Part shown: positions 1 through 10,711 of the stretch, piece by piece
How positions within the stretch are numbered: position 1 is the stretch's first letter
Layout of the letters: the number at the start of each line of letters is the position of its first letter
NCBI GenBank assembly: GCA_028386065.3
Contig: JAKUCV010005631.1
Span: 1 to 64,000, forward strand
Reading direction: 5' to 3'
Source: Turnera subulata
Taxonomy: Eukaryota; Streptophyta; Magnoliopsida; Malpighiales; Passifloraceae
Length of the DNA: 64,000 nucleotides
Notes under the pieces: generated by a model
The model's input: only the letters and a program-made list of their open reading frames with translations
Told to the model about the DNA's origin: nothing
Database searches by the model: none
Program-made: the position numbers and the translations under genes

Positions 1-85
1 CGGACTTGATCTGCACACTCTCATAATTAGACTTATATTGCTCACTGAGTAGGCGACTCACATAATCGCCAACGTTGTTTTTCAG

Positions 86-147
86 ACTTTAGATAGCGTG
101 CAGTCACTTTCCATCCTTCCAGAGTACGGACGTGGTTATCTCAGCAG
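86..147 (+). CDS. Candidate penultimate exon of the RS-domain gene
   Basis: A T-rich tract ending in CAG (83-85) could be a 3' splice site, and GT at 148-149 a donor. The 62 bases between are open in one frame and end two bases into a codon. The next proposed exon begins with the one base needed to complete it, giving a serine and continuing into the Arg/Asp-rich tail. A shorter version starting at 123, after a second CAG at 120-122, is equally possible. The residues here are not RS-like, so the exon rests only on splice signals and phase. Low confidence. Confidence 0.3.
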
Positions 148-513
148 GTAGCTGTGCTTGATCTCCCGGTTGGATCCATAGAGTCGGCATGCATGTTGTC
201 TTTGTTTCTCTTATTTTTACTCCGTGTGTTTCTTCTGCTGCATTGGATTTCTATTGAGATGTCACTATTGATTCTGGATTATTTTATCGGCGGATTGCCG
301 GGATTTATTATTGATGATGTATCGGCAGGATGCCGGGTTTGATTTGAGGCTTGCTAAGCCGGTTGACTATGTTTGTTATGACATCTCTTTTTATTGAGGA
401 TTTTGGATATTGTTTTTGATATTGATTTTCGTGTCCCGGGTTTCAGGGATATTTTAGTAATTTCCTTTATCTAAGTATTTTATCTTCAAAATTGGGACAC
501 GGGTGTTTCACAG

Positions 514-679
514 CCGTGACCGGGTGAGAGATTATGACCGTAGGACTAGAGATCGTGACAGGTATGATCACGATCGTGGATATGATCAGGAGAGCAGCAG
601 AGATTCAGATCGTTCCCGCGGTTACGATTCCAGAAGTCGCCACAGATCTCGTTCTCGGGATTATGATCGTCACATGTAG
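514..679 (+). CDS. Terminal coding exon, Arg/Ser/Asp-rich (RS-domain) C-terminus
   Basis: The exon follows a pyrimidine-rich 3' splice site ending in CAG at 511-513. After one split-codon base it reads 54 codons from 515 to TAG at 677-679. The peptide is almost only R, D, S, Y, H and G, with many RD, SR and DR dipeptides (for example RSRHRSRSRDYDRH near the end). Such RS/RD tails are typical of nuclear pre-mRNA splicing factors such as SR proteins and U1-70K-like proteins, where they mediate phosphorylation-dependent protein contacts. The RNA-binding part would lie upstream of the window, so the family member cannot be named. The exon has no ATG of its own, as expected for a last exon. It is the only ordinary host-gene sequence I can support here. 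Confidence 0.7.
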
Positions 680-1403
680 TTTTCTACTGTGAATTAGCTT
701 TGCTGCTTGTACTTAAGAAGTGATTTTTATTCAGATTTATCTCTTTCTGTGCTTGGGGAACATCATCATTTGGTTCACAGAATTCTAATCTCCTCCGGTG
801 GACGGAGCATTAAGTGATTCTTTGAAGTACACTTTTCTAAAGCTTTTGCAGAATTTCAATTAGTGCCTTTGTGCACGTCACAGCACACAGGATGGAGTTG
901 CTTTTACTCGTTTTTCTTTTCTTCTTGCTATGCTTAAGATTGCAAAAGCATTTGTCACTTTTATACCAACTTAGATTTTAGTTAAGAAACTCAAATTGTT
1001 CCACAGAATTGTTTGGCCTATAGCTTTCCACCTTCTGCAATTCCATCATTTGTCAAGCATAGGAAGAATTTAGTAAATGGTATTTTTGAACTACTGCTGC
1101 AAAAGACTCCATCAATCCTGTTCTCAACCGACATCAACTCCACAATGCATTCTTTTGTTAGCTTGTCTTTATGTCATGATTAAGGAATCCATAGCTTGAG
1201 TGGCTGGTGGATTCTGCATTTTACAATAGATGTAACCATATTCACTTTCAACTGTACAGTTAGGATATGGTGCATAGTTATTAACCATAATCTAGTTAAG
1301 AGTTTTTTTGGCTTCTCGTTTGTCCTTTGTTGCCTGTTTATGCCTGCTTTCGCCAAGCTTCATTTTTCTCCATCGTTTTCTGATATGCTCTCTCAATTGG
1401 CAG
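680..1403. other. 3' UTR and downstream spacer
   Basis: AT-rich sequence directly after the RS-domain stop codon. The first few hundred bases are probably the 3' untranslated region of that transcript. No clear poly(A) signal stands out, and short open frames here have no recognisable product. Nothing else seen. Confidence 0.45.
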
Positions 1404-1411
1404 GCGATATG

Positions 1412-1680
1412 CAGGGGCGGATATAGGGGGGAGCAAGGGGGCTCAGGCCCGCCCAAGAATTTATTTTTGTATATATATGGTAATAATTAATCATAAATTG
1501 CTATGTAGCTTGGTGGTTGGCTCATTGCATTACACACGTTTGGCCCGGGCTTGAATCCTAGCAATGATTTTGTTTTTTTCATTTTTTCCATTTTTACACA
1601 TACAATACAATTCAGTCCTTATTAATGTAAAAAATAGTATATTTTGGCCCCCCAAAATTTTTTTCCTAGATCGGCCCCTG
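1412..1680. mobile_element. Short non-autonomous hAT-like element (MITE)
   Basis: The ends are imperfect terminal inverted repeats beginning CAGGGGCGGAT on the left and CAGGGGCCGAT on the right when read inward. They are flanked by 8-bp direct repeats, gcgatatg (1404-1411) and gcgatatt (1681-1688), differing at one base. CAGGG termini with 8-bp target duplications are the hallmark of the hAT superfamily. At 269 bp with no transposase frame it must be mobilised in trans. The flanking G-rich and C-rich ends would pair in single strands. The interior holds a tRNA-like segment annotated separately. Confidence 0.75.
1506..1558 (+). other. tRNA-like segment with pol III A and B boxes inside the hAT MITE
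   Basis: TAGCTTGGTGGTTGG (1506-1520) resembles a pol III A box, and GGCTTGAATCC (about 1548-1558) resembles a B box (consensus GGTTCGANNCC, two differences), at near tRNA-like spacing. No cloverleaf can be built convincingly, so it is not called a tRNA gene. It may be a SINE-derived or captured tRNA relic carried inside the MITE. Confidence 0.35.
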
Positions 1681-1688
1681 GCGATATT

Positions 1689-1913
1689 ATCGATACTAGA
1701 TGTGTTGCTGATGATAAGTTTGGTATGGACATTGTGTTTCTTCGCTAGTTCAATAAACTTTTAGAGGGAAAGTATGATTTTTGTGTGTTGCTGTTATTTT
1801 AGCGGAGTTTGACAGTATCTGCTTATTTGGTGGACATACAACTGTTGCCTAGATTTTCTTGACCTATGTTTAAGAGGTATGATTTTGCACAATTTTCTTC
1901 TTCCGCATGGCTT
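1689..1913. other. Spacer between two hAT-like elements
   Basis: Unremarkable AT-rich sequence. No gene, repeat or regulatory site recognised. Confidence 0.5.
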
Positions 1914-1921
1914 GTGTCATC

Positions 1922-2556
1922 TAGGGATGGCAATGGGTCGGGGTCCCCGCGGGGGAAGGTTCCCCATCCCCACCCCCGTTTTTGAAATGTTCCCCCGTCC
2001 CCATCCCCATTCCCCATTCGGGGGGGGGGGGGGGGGGGAAATTACCCCCATCCCCGTTCCCCGCGGGGAATCGGATCCCCACGGGGACCCCATTCCCCAA
2101 TTTGATAGATAAAAATTAGTAAAATATATATTTTTTAAAAAGTAATCAAAGCTAACTTATAAACAAATTTAATTGTTTTGGCTTACATGATTCAAAATAT
2201 ATGACAAGAAAATTAAAGATTATTACTAGTTCATTGTCTTTACTCTTGATTACATACTAGAACACTAAAATAAAATTCAATTATTGCATTCAACTAACTC
2301 AACAATTGCATCTCAAAAATTTTGCCTACTCCCCAATTCCAACTTATTGGTTAATCGGATAATGACTCAAGGGCATTTTTGTATAATTGCTTATTTCGGG
2401 GTCCCCGTGGGTCGGGGGGAGCATTCCCCGCCCCCATTCCCAAATTTCCCATGGGGCCAAAACGTCCCCCGTCCCCACCCCTGCGGGGGGAAAATTGCCC
2501 CCATCCCCGTTCTCCATTCGGGGATTCCCCGTTAACAGACACCCATTGCCATCCCA
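1922..2556. mobile_element. GC-ended hAT-like foldback element
   Basis: The left end reads TAGGGATGGCAATGGG and the right end is its inverted copy, CCCATTGCCATCCCA. The flanks are gtgtcatc (1914-1921) and ctgtcatc (2557-2564), 8-bp direct repeats with one mismatch, which fits a hAT target duplication. Both subterminal regions (1922-2110 and 2396-2556) are made of GGGGA/CCCC-rich motifs in inverted orientation around an AT-rich core, so the element can fold back. A run of 19 G sits at 2020-2038. No transposase frame is present; Gly/Pro-rich open frames on both strands come from base composition. This type of GGGATGGCAATGGG-ended element is common in plant genomes. Confidence 0.75.
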
Positions 2557-2676
2557 CTGTCATCCCATGTGTTTTTTACTTTTTTGGAACATTCTGTCAT
2601 TCTATGTGTTCTGTGAATCTTTGGACAACTTAGCTTCACCATGCCATCCTGTACCCTTCTTGAATCAGCCTTCATT

Positions 2677-3205
2677 GCACCAATGGTTTTCAAATGATTG
2701 ATTGCGGCTCTGTAATGTATCATTGTATCTTCTTATTGTATAAAATCTAGAGATGCTTCAGGAGAGCGTGTTTTCCTTATTCTCTGTCAGTGCTAGTATG
2801 CTGGAATTCACTAACAATTAATATTTACATGATCGAGGGGTACAAACGCTTTTAGTTTACTGGCGAGACCGAAGGACCATACAAAAAAATGGATGTAGAC
2901 CTTGAATTTCTCACATCTTTTATGATTGAATGGACGAGATTGGCATTTAAGTTGTTGATGCTACAGTTGAATGGTCTTTCATTGTACCAATGGTTTTCAA
3001 TTGCGGCTCTGTAATGTGTGTTCCTAATATATAGCATGCTTTGAGTTTGCTGACTTGATTGATCAAATTCTGTCTTAAGAAAGTCTAGAGATGATCCAAG
3101 AAATGGTGCATATCTTATTTTCTGTCGATGTTTAAAGAAATGCGGCAATTCACTTAACAGTTTACATGATAAAGTACAAACACATTTTAGTTTACTGATT
3201 GTGGC
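2677..3205. repeat. Two diverged direct repeat copies
   Basis: A segment starting CCAATGGTTTTCAA (about 2679) recurs near 2985. Both copies continue through TGCGGCTCTGTAATGT, TCTAGAGATG, a stretch ending in TTCTGTC or TCTGTCAG, then ATTCACTAAC or ATTCACTTAAC, TTTACATGAT, and TTTTAGTTTACTG. The copies, roughly 2677-2862 and 2984-3205, differ by indels and many substitutions, so this is an old local tandem duplication. No coding function is visible. Confidence 0.6.
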
Positions 3206-3540
3206 GCAGTGGCACATGCCTTCGGCTTTGTTCCAAAGAGACCCTGGCTAAATTATGCTACTTTTTGGTTTATCTTACAAGTGTTCTTTATTTGTTTGTA
3301 ACATGCAGATCAAAAAAAATCTGTAAGAGAGTTTCTGGTAAGATGTAAATCACTAATACTAGAATCCCACACGTAATATTTGACTTTTTGGTTTTCTTTA
3401 TCAAAAATAATATTATTTTGTAAAGGGACTAAATGATTAGAAAACCTAATATGGTACTTGACATATTGATAGACCAATGCTTCAAGGATAGTGTTGTATT
3501 TTGGCATATATTGGAGGTCTTTGTGGGTCGGGTCAGGGTG
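3206..3540. other. Spacer, nothing recognised
   Basis: AT-rich sequence without a convincing gene. A minus-strand open frame here lacks family features. Confidence 0.4.
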
Positions 3541-3562
3541 AGCGTTTCGTGCCCTCGTTCTT

Positions 3563-3684
3563 AAATTCTCCATGGGGTTAGTACAGCTCCTGCCCCGTCC
3601 CTTTATGGAAACAATTCTCTAATAATAAGAGGACTGAGGAACACAGGGTCGGGGCAGGAGCTGTACTAGCCCCATGGAGAATTT
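3563..3684. repeat. GC-rich inverted repeat (40-bp arms)
   Basis: The arms 3563-3602 and 3645-3684 are near-perfect inverted copies around a 42-base AT-rich loop. Each contains CCATGGGG plus GTACAGCTCCTGCCCCG or its complement. The right arm, read forward, resembles the satellite segment around GCTCGTGTACTAACCCCTAG with extra G/C. It may be a relic of a GC-ended hAT-like element, since GGGTCGGG motifs lie just upstream (3527-3535), or a diverged relative of the neighbouring foldback ends. Confidence 0.6.
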
Positions 3685-3689
3685 TTCCT

Positions 3690-4169
3690 TAGGGGTTAGT
3701 ACACGAGTTTTGTTGCTAATTTTTTAAAATTTTAATTTTTTTTGATCATCCTAAGGGGCTCCACGCCCAACCCTAATACCTATACTACCCCTAACCCAAT
3801 CCTAACCCAAATCTACCCAATACCATAAATCATGCACTCAGGCAGGATCGAACCTCGGTGGCCCGAGGTCTTTGGTGCCAATGCAACCAAGAGGTGCTAG
3901 GCTTTTTAAAATTTTAATTGAGAGTGGGAAATATGAAAGTGAAAAAAATTTGATCCAAAAGGAGCTCAGGACGAGAAGTTATACAGTACAATAGTGTGTC
4001 CCCCGAGCACAGGACATTTAATTTTGGACAATAACTTGTGGTCCTGAGCTCCTTTTGGATCAAATTTTTTTTCACCTTCATATTCAGGATTGTCTTAAGG
4101 ATTGCATCATTCCCCATTCTTAATAAAAATTTAGAAAAATTAATAAAAAGCTCATGTACTAACCCCTAG
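3690..4169. mobile_element. Foldback (MITE-like) element at the satellite edge
   Basis: The left end (TAGGGGTTAGTACACGAG, 3690-3707) and right end (CTCATGTACTAACCCCTA, 4151-4168) are inverted copies. The pairing continues inward to perfect-looking arms 3940-3972 and 4041-4073, which carry GATCCAAAAGGAGCTCAGG. Without the SINE insertion the left arm is about 103 bp and the right arm about 130 bp; the right arm has about 27 extra bases. The loop is 3973-4040. No target duplication is visible, and the right end runs directly into the first satellite monomer. No transposase. Superfamily not assigned. Confidence 0.65.
3738..3902 (-). mobile_element. tRNA-derived SINE with 17-bp target duplication
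   Basis: Exact 17-bp direct repeats (tttttaaaattttaatt at 3721-3737 and 3903-3919) flank a 165-bp insert. Read on the minus strand, it starts GCCTAGCACCTCTTGG, with an A-box-like TAGCACCTCTTGG, then a B box GGTTCGATCC at 3854-3845, and ends in an A run. Internal pol III promoter boxes, an A tail and a long target duplication are the diagnostic set for a SINE copied by LINE machinery. It interrupts the left arm of the foldback element, so it is younger. Not assigned to a named family. Confidence 0.72.
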
Positions 4170-7100
4170 AGAAAACTACTGTAAATTTTAAAACGGCCAT
4201 AACTTCTGGTATTAGCCGTAAATTTACTAAAGGCCATAACTTTTCGTCTGGAACTCGTTTAGCCTCATTTTTTTTTCTTTCTTATATGATCATGATCTAG
4301 ATAATACTATCAAAATCCACTATGGTCCCGAAAATTAAGAACATAGGGAAATGCTTGTGTACTAACTTCTAGGGAACATAGCTGTAAATTTAAAAAGGGC
4401 CAAAACTTTTCGTCCGGAATTCGTTTAGCCTCAAATTCTCTTCCTCATTCTTATATGATCATGATCTAGATAATACTATCAATATCCACCATGGCCCGAA
4501 AATAGAGAACGTAGGGAAAAGTTCGTGTACTAACCCCTAGGGAATTTAGCCATAAATTTTAAAACGGCCATAATTTTTTCGTCGGGAACTCGTTTAGCCT
4601 CAAATTTTTTTTCCACTTACTTATAGGATCATGATCTTGATAATACTATCAATATCCACTATGGTCCCAAAAATTGAGAACATAGGGAGAAGCTCGTGTA
4701 CCCACCCCTAGGGAATTTAGCAGTAAATTTTAAAAGGGCCATAACTTTTCGTCCGAAACTCGTGTAGTCTCAAATTTTTTTCCACTCACTCATACGATCA
4801 AGATCCAGGTAATACTATCAATATCTACAATGGTCCCAAAAATTGAGAACATTGGGAAAAGCTCGTGTACTAACCCCTAGGGAATTTAGCCGTAAATTTT
4901 AAAGGGGCCATAACTTTTTGTCCGGAACTCGTCTAGCGTCAAATTTTTTTCCACTTAGTTATATGATCGTGATCTTAGTATTATCAATATCCACTATGGT
5001 CCCAAAAATTGAGAACATAGGGAGAAGCTCGTGTACTAACCCTTAGGGAATATAGCTATAAGTTTAAAGTGTACTAACCCCTAGGGAATTTAGCCGTAAA
5101 TTTTAAAGGGGCCATAACTTTTTGTTCGGAACTCGTTTAGCCACAAATTTTTTCCCACTTACTTATATGATCATGATCTAGATAATATTATCAATATCCA
5201 CTATGGTCCCAAAAATTGAGAACATAGGAAGAAGTTCGTGTCCTAACCCCTAGGGAATATAACTGTAAGTTTAAAAAGGACCATAACTTTTCGTCCGGAA
5301 CTCGTTTAGCTTCAAATTTTTTCCCACTTATATGATTATGATCTAGATATACTATCAATATTCACTATGGTCCCAAAAATTGAGAACATAGGGAGAAGCT
5401 CGTGTACTAACCCCTATGGAATATAGCCGTAAGTTTAAAAAGGGCCAAAACTTTTCGTCCGAACTCATTTAGCCTCAAATTTTTTACCCCTTAGTTATAT
5501 GATCAAGATCTAGAAAATACTATCAATATCCACTATCTTCCCAAAAATTGAGAACATAGGGAGAAGCTCGTGTACTAACCTCTATGAAATATAGCCGTAA
5601 GTTTAAAAAGGGCCATAACTTTTCGTTCGGAACTCGTTTAGCCTCAAATTTTTTCCCACTTACTTATATGATAATGATCTAGATGATACTATCAATATCC
5701 ACTATGGTCCCAAAAATTGTGAACCTAGGGAGAAGCTCGTGTACTAACCCCTACGGAATATAGCCGTAAGTTTAAAAAGGGCCACAACTTTTAGTCCGGA
5801 ACTCGTTTAGCCTCAACTTTTTTCCCTCTTACTTATATGATAATGATCTAGATGATACTATCAATATCCACTATGGTCCCAAAAATGGTGAACATAGGGA
5901 AAAGCTCGTGTACTAACCCCTACGGAATATAGCCGTAAGTTTAAAAAGGGCCATAAATTTTCGTCCGGAACTCGTTTGGCATCAATTTTTTTCCCACACA
6001 CTTATATGATCATGATCTAGGTAATACTATCAATATCCACTATGTTCCCAAAGATTGAGAACATAGGGAGAAGCTCTTGTACTAACCCGAAGGGAATACA
6101 GTCATAAGTTTGAAGGGGGCCATAACATTTCGTCCGGAACTTGTTTAGCCTCAAATTTTTTTCCCTAATACTTATATGATCTTGCTCTAGATAATACTAT
6201 CAATATCCACTGTGGTCCCAAAAATTGAGAACATAGGAAGAAGCTCGTTACAGACCCTTAGGGAATATAACCGTAAGTTTAAAAAGGGCCATAATTTTTC
6301 GTCCGGAACTCGTTTAACGTCAATTTTTTTCCCACTTACATATATGATAATAATCTAGATGATACTATCAATATCCACTGTGATCACAAAAGTTGAGAAC
6401 ATAGGGAGAAGCTCGTGTACTAACCCCTATGGAATATAGCCGTAAGTTTAAAAAGGGCCATAACTTTTCGTCCGGAACTTGTTTAGCCTCAAATTTTTTC
6501 CCACATACTTATATGATCATGATCTAGACAATACTATCAATATCCACTATGGTCCAAAAAATTGAGAATATAGGGAGAAGCTCGTGTACTAACCCAAGGG
6601 AATATAGGTGTAAGTTTAAAAAGGGCCACAACTTTTAGTCCGGAACACATTTAGCCTAAAATTTTTTCCAACTTACTTATAGGATCATTATCTAGAAAAT
6701 ACTATCAATATCCACTATGGTCCCAAAAATTGAGAACATTGGGAAAAACTCGTGTACTAACCCCTGTGGAATATAGTTGTAAGTTGAAAAAGGGCCACAA
6801 CTTTTCGTCCGGAACTCGTTTAGCTTCAAATTTTCTCCCACTTATATGATCATGATCTAGAATTTCCTATCAGTATCCACTATGGTCCCAAAAATTGAGA
6901 ACATAGGGAGAAGCTCGTGTACTAACCCCTAGGGAATATAGCCGTAAGTTTAAAAAGGGCCATAACTTTTCGTCAGGAAGTCGTTTACCCTCAATTTTTT
7001 TCCCACCTACTTATATGATCATGAACTAGATAATACTATCAATACCCACTATAGTCCCAAAAATTGAGAGCATAGGGAGAAGCTCGTGTACTAACCCCTA

Positions 7101-10100
7101 GGGAATATAGCCGTAAGTTTAAAAGGGCCATAACTTTTCTTCCGGATCTCGTTTAGCCTCAAATTTTTCCCACTTACTTATATGATCATGATCTAGATAA
7201 TACTATCAATATGCACTATGGTCCCAAAAATTGAGAACATAGGGAGAAGCTCGTATACTTACCCCTAGGGAATATAGCCGTAAGTTTAAAAGGGCCATAA
7301 GTTTTCGTCCGGAACTCGTTTGGCCTCAATTTTTTTCCCAGTTACTTATATGATCATGATGTACGTAATACTATCAATATCCACTATGGTCCCAAAGATT
7401 GAGAACATAGGGAGAAGCTCGTGTACTGATCCAAAGGGAATATAGTCGTAAGTTTGAAGGGGGCCATAACATTTCGTCCGGAACTCGTTTAGCCTCAAAT
7501 TTTTCCAACTTTCTTATACGATCGTGGTCTAAATAATAATATCAATTTCCAGTACAGTCCCAAAAATCGAGAACATAGGGAGAAGCTCGTGTACTAACCC
7601 CTAGGGAATATCGCCGTAAGTTTAAAAAGGGCCATACCTTTTCGTCCGGAAGTCGTTTAGCCTCAAATTCTTTCCCACTTACTTATATGAACATGATCTA
7701 GATAATACTATCAATATCCACTATGGTCCCAAAAACTGAGAACATAGGGAGAAGCTCGTGTACTAACCCCTAAGGAATATAGCCGTAAGTTTAAAAAGGG
7801 ACATAACTTTTCGTCCGGAACTCGTTTAGCCTCAAATTTTTTTCTCTCTTACTTATATGATCTTGCTCTAGATACTACTATCAATATCAACTGTGGTCCC
7901 AAAAATTAAGAACATAGGGAGAAGCTCGTGTACTAACCCCCTAGGGAATATAGCCGTACGTTTAAAAAGGGCCATAATTTTTCGTCCGGAACTCGTTTAG
8001 CCTCAAATTTTTTCCCACACACTTATATCATAATGATCTAGATGAAACTATCAATATCCACTATGGTCCCAAAAATTGAGAACATAGGGAGAAGTTCGTG
8101 TACTAACCCCTACGGAATAACGCCGTAAGATTAAAAAGGGCCTTAACTTTTCGTTCGGAACTCGTTTAGGTTCAAATTTTTTCCAACTTACTTATAGGAT
8201 CATGATCTAGATAATACTGTCAATATTTACTATGGTCCCAAAAATTGAGAACATTAGGAAGAAGTCGCGTACTAACCCCTTGGGAATATAGCCGTAAGTT
8301 TAAAAGCGGCCAAAACTTTTCGTCCGGAACTCGTTTAGCTTCAAATTTTCTCCCACTTATATGATCATGATCTAGTATATCCTATCAATATCCACTATGG
8401 TCCCAAAAATTGAGAACATAGGGAGAAGCTCGTGTACTAACCCCTAGGGAATATAGCCGTAAGTTTAAAAAGGGCCATAACTTTTCGTCCGGAACTCGTT
8501 TAGCCTCAAATTTTTTCCCACATACTTATATGATCATGATATAGAAAATACTATCAATATTCACTATGGTTCCAAAAAATGAAAACATAGGGAGAAGCTC
8601 GTGTACTAACCCTTAGGGATATAGCCGTAAGTTTAAAAAGGGCCATAATATTTCCTCTGGAACTCGTTTAACCTCAAACTTTTTCCCACTTACTTATATG
8701 ATAATGATCTAGATGATACTATCAGTATCCACTGTGGTCACAAAAGTTGAGAACATAGGGAGAAGCTCGTGTACTAACCCCTATGGAATATAGCCGCAAG
8801 TTTAAAAAGGGCCATAACTTTTCATCCGGAACTCGTTTAGCCTTAAATTTTTTCCCACATAATCATATGATCATGATCTAGATAATACTATCAATATCCA
8901 CTATGGTCCCAAAAATTGAGAACATAGGGAGAAGCTCGTGTACAAACCCCTAAGGAATATAGCCGTAAGTTTAAAAAGGGCCATAACATTTCGTCCGGAA
9001 CTCGTTTAGCCTGAAATTTTTTCCCACCTACTTATATGATATTGATCTAGACGATACTGTCAATATCCACTATGGTCCCAAAAATTGAGAACATAGGGAG
9101 AAGCTCGTGTACTAACCCCTAGGGAATACAACCGTAAGTTTAAAAAGGGCCATAAGTTTTCGTCCGGAACTCGTTTGGCCTCAATTTTTTTCCCACTTAC
9201 TTATATGATCATGATCTAGGTAATACTATCAATATCTACTATGGTCCCAAAAATTGAGAACATAGGGAGAAGCTCGTGTACTAACCCCTATGGAATATAG
9301 CCGTAAGTTTAAAAAGGGCCATAACTTTTCGTTCGGAACTCGTTTAGCCTCTAATTTTTTTCCCTCTTACTTATATGATCTTGCTCTAGATAATACTATC
9401 AATATCCACTGTGGTCCCAAAAATTGAGAACATAGGGAGAAGCTCGTGTACAGACCCTTGGGGAATATAGCCGTAAGTTTAAAAAAGGGCCATAATTTTT
9501 CGTCCGGAACTCGTTTAACCTCAAATTTTTTCCCACTTAGTTATATGATAATGATCTAGATGATACTATCAATATCCACTGTGGTCACAAATGTTGAGAA
9601 CATATTGAGAAGCTCGTGTACTAACCCCTATGGAATATAGCCATTAAGTTTAAAAAGGGCCATAACTTTTCTTCAGGAACTCGTTTAGCCTCAAATTTTT
9701 TCCCACAGACTAATATAATCATGATCTAGGCAATACAATCAATATCCACTATGGTCCCAAAAATTGAGAACATAGGGAGAAGCTCGTGTACTAACCCAAG
9801 GGAATATAGGCGTAAGTTTAAAAAGGGCCAAAACTTTTAGTCCGGAACACGTTTAGCCTAAATTTTTTCCAACTTACTTATAGGATCATGATCTATAAAA
9901 TACTATCAATATCCACTATGGTCCCAAAAATTGAGAACATTGGGAAAAACTCGTGTACTAACCCCTGTGGAATATAGTTGTTAGATTAAAAAGGGACACA
10001 ACTTTTCGTCCGGAACTCGTTTAGCTTCAAATTTTCTCCCACTTATAGGATCATGATCTAGATAATACTATCAATACTTACTATGGTCCCAAAAACTGAG

Positions 10101-10711
10101 AACATTAGGAAGAACTCGTGTACTAACCCCTAGGGAAGATAGCCGTAAGTTTAAATGGGGCCATAACTTTTCGTCCGGAACTCGTTTAGCTTCAAATTTT
10201 CTCCCACTTATATGATCATGATCTAGAATATCCTATCAATATCCACTATGGTCTCAAATTTTTTTCCTCTAACTTATATGATCATGATCAAGAAAATACT
10301 ATCAATATCCACTTTTCCCAAAAATTGAGAACATAGGGAGAGGCTCGTGTACTAACCACTAGGGAATATAGCCGTAAGTGTAAAAAGGGCCATAACTTTT
10401 CGTCCGGAACACGTTTAACCTCAAACTTTTTCCCACTAACTTATATGATAATGACCTAGATGATACTATCGATATCCACTGTGGTCACAAAAGTTGAGAA
10501 CATAGGGAGAAGCTCGTCTACTAACCCCTATGGAATATAGTCGTAAGTATAAAAAGGGCCATAACTTTTCGTCAGGAACTCGTTTAGCCTCAATTTTTTT
10601 CCCACATACTTATTTGATCATGATCTAGATAATACTATCAATATCCACTATGGTCCCAAAAATTGAGAAGATAGGGAGAAGCTCGTGTACTAACCCCTAG
10701 GGAATATAGTC
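4170..10711 (+). repeat. Satellite domain 1: mainly one monomer type
   Basis: Most monomers here carry CCCACTTACTTATATGATC, ATCCACTATGG and GGGAGAAGCTCG (type 1). The first several copies, up to about 5100, differ more from consensus, with AAATTTTAAAA where later copies have AAGTTTAAAAA. A partial-monomer duplication sits at about 5060-5100. One fused short monomer joins ATGGTC directly to TCAAATTTTTTT near 10253, dropping roughly half a unit. Confidence 0.8.

Noticed and set aside
154..342. 62-codon hydrophobic open frame
   Set aside because: It lies in the proposed intron before the RS-domain exon, begins at a non-ATG codon, and has no recognisable family.
1823..2701. Gly/Pro-rich open frames on both strands
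   Set aside because: They result from GGGGA/CCCC-rich ends of the hAT foldback element.
3767..3822. Degenerate telomeric repeat (CCCTAACCC-like)
   Set aside because: The motifs are irregular and lie inside the SINE body.
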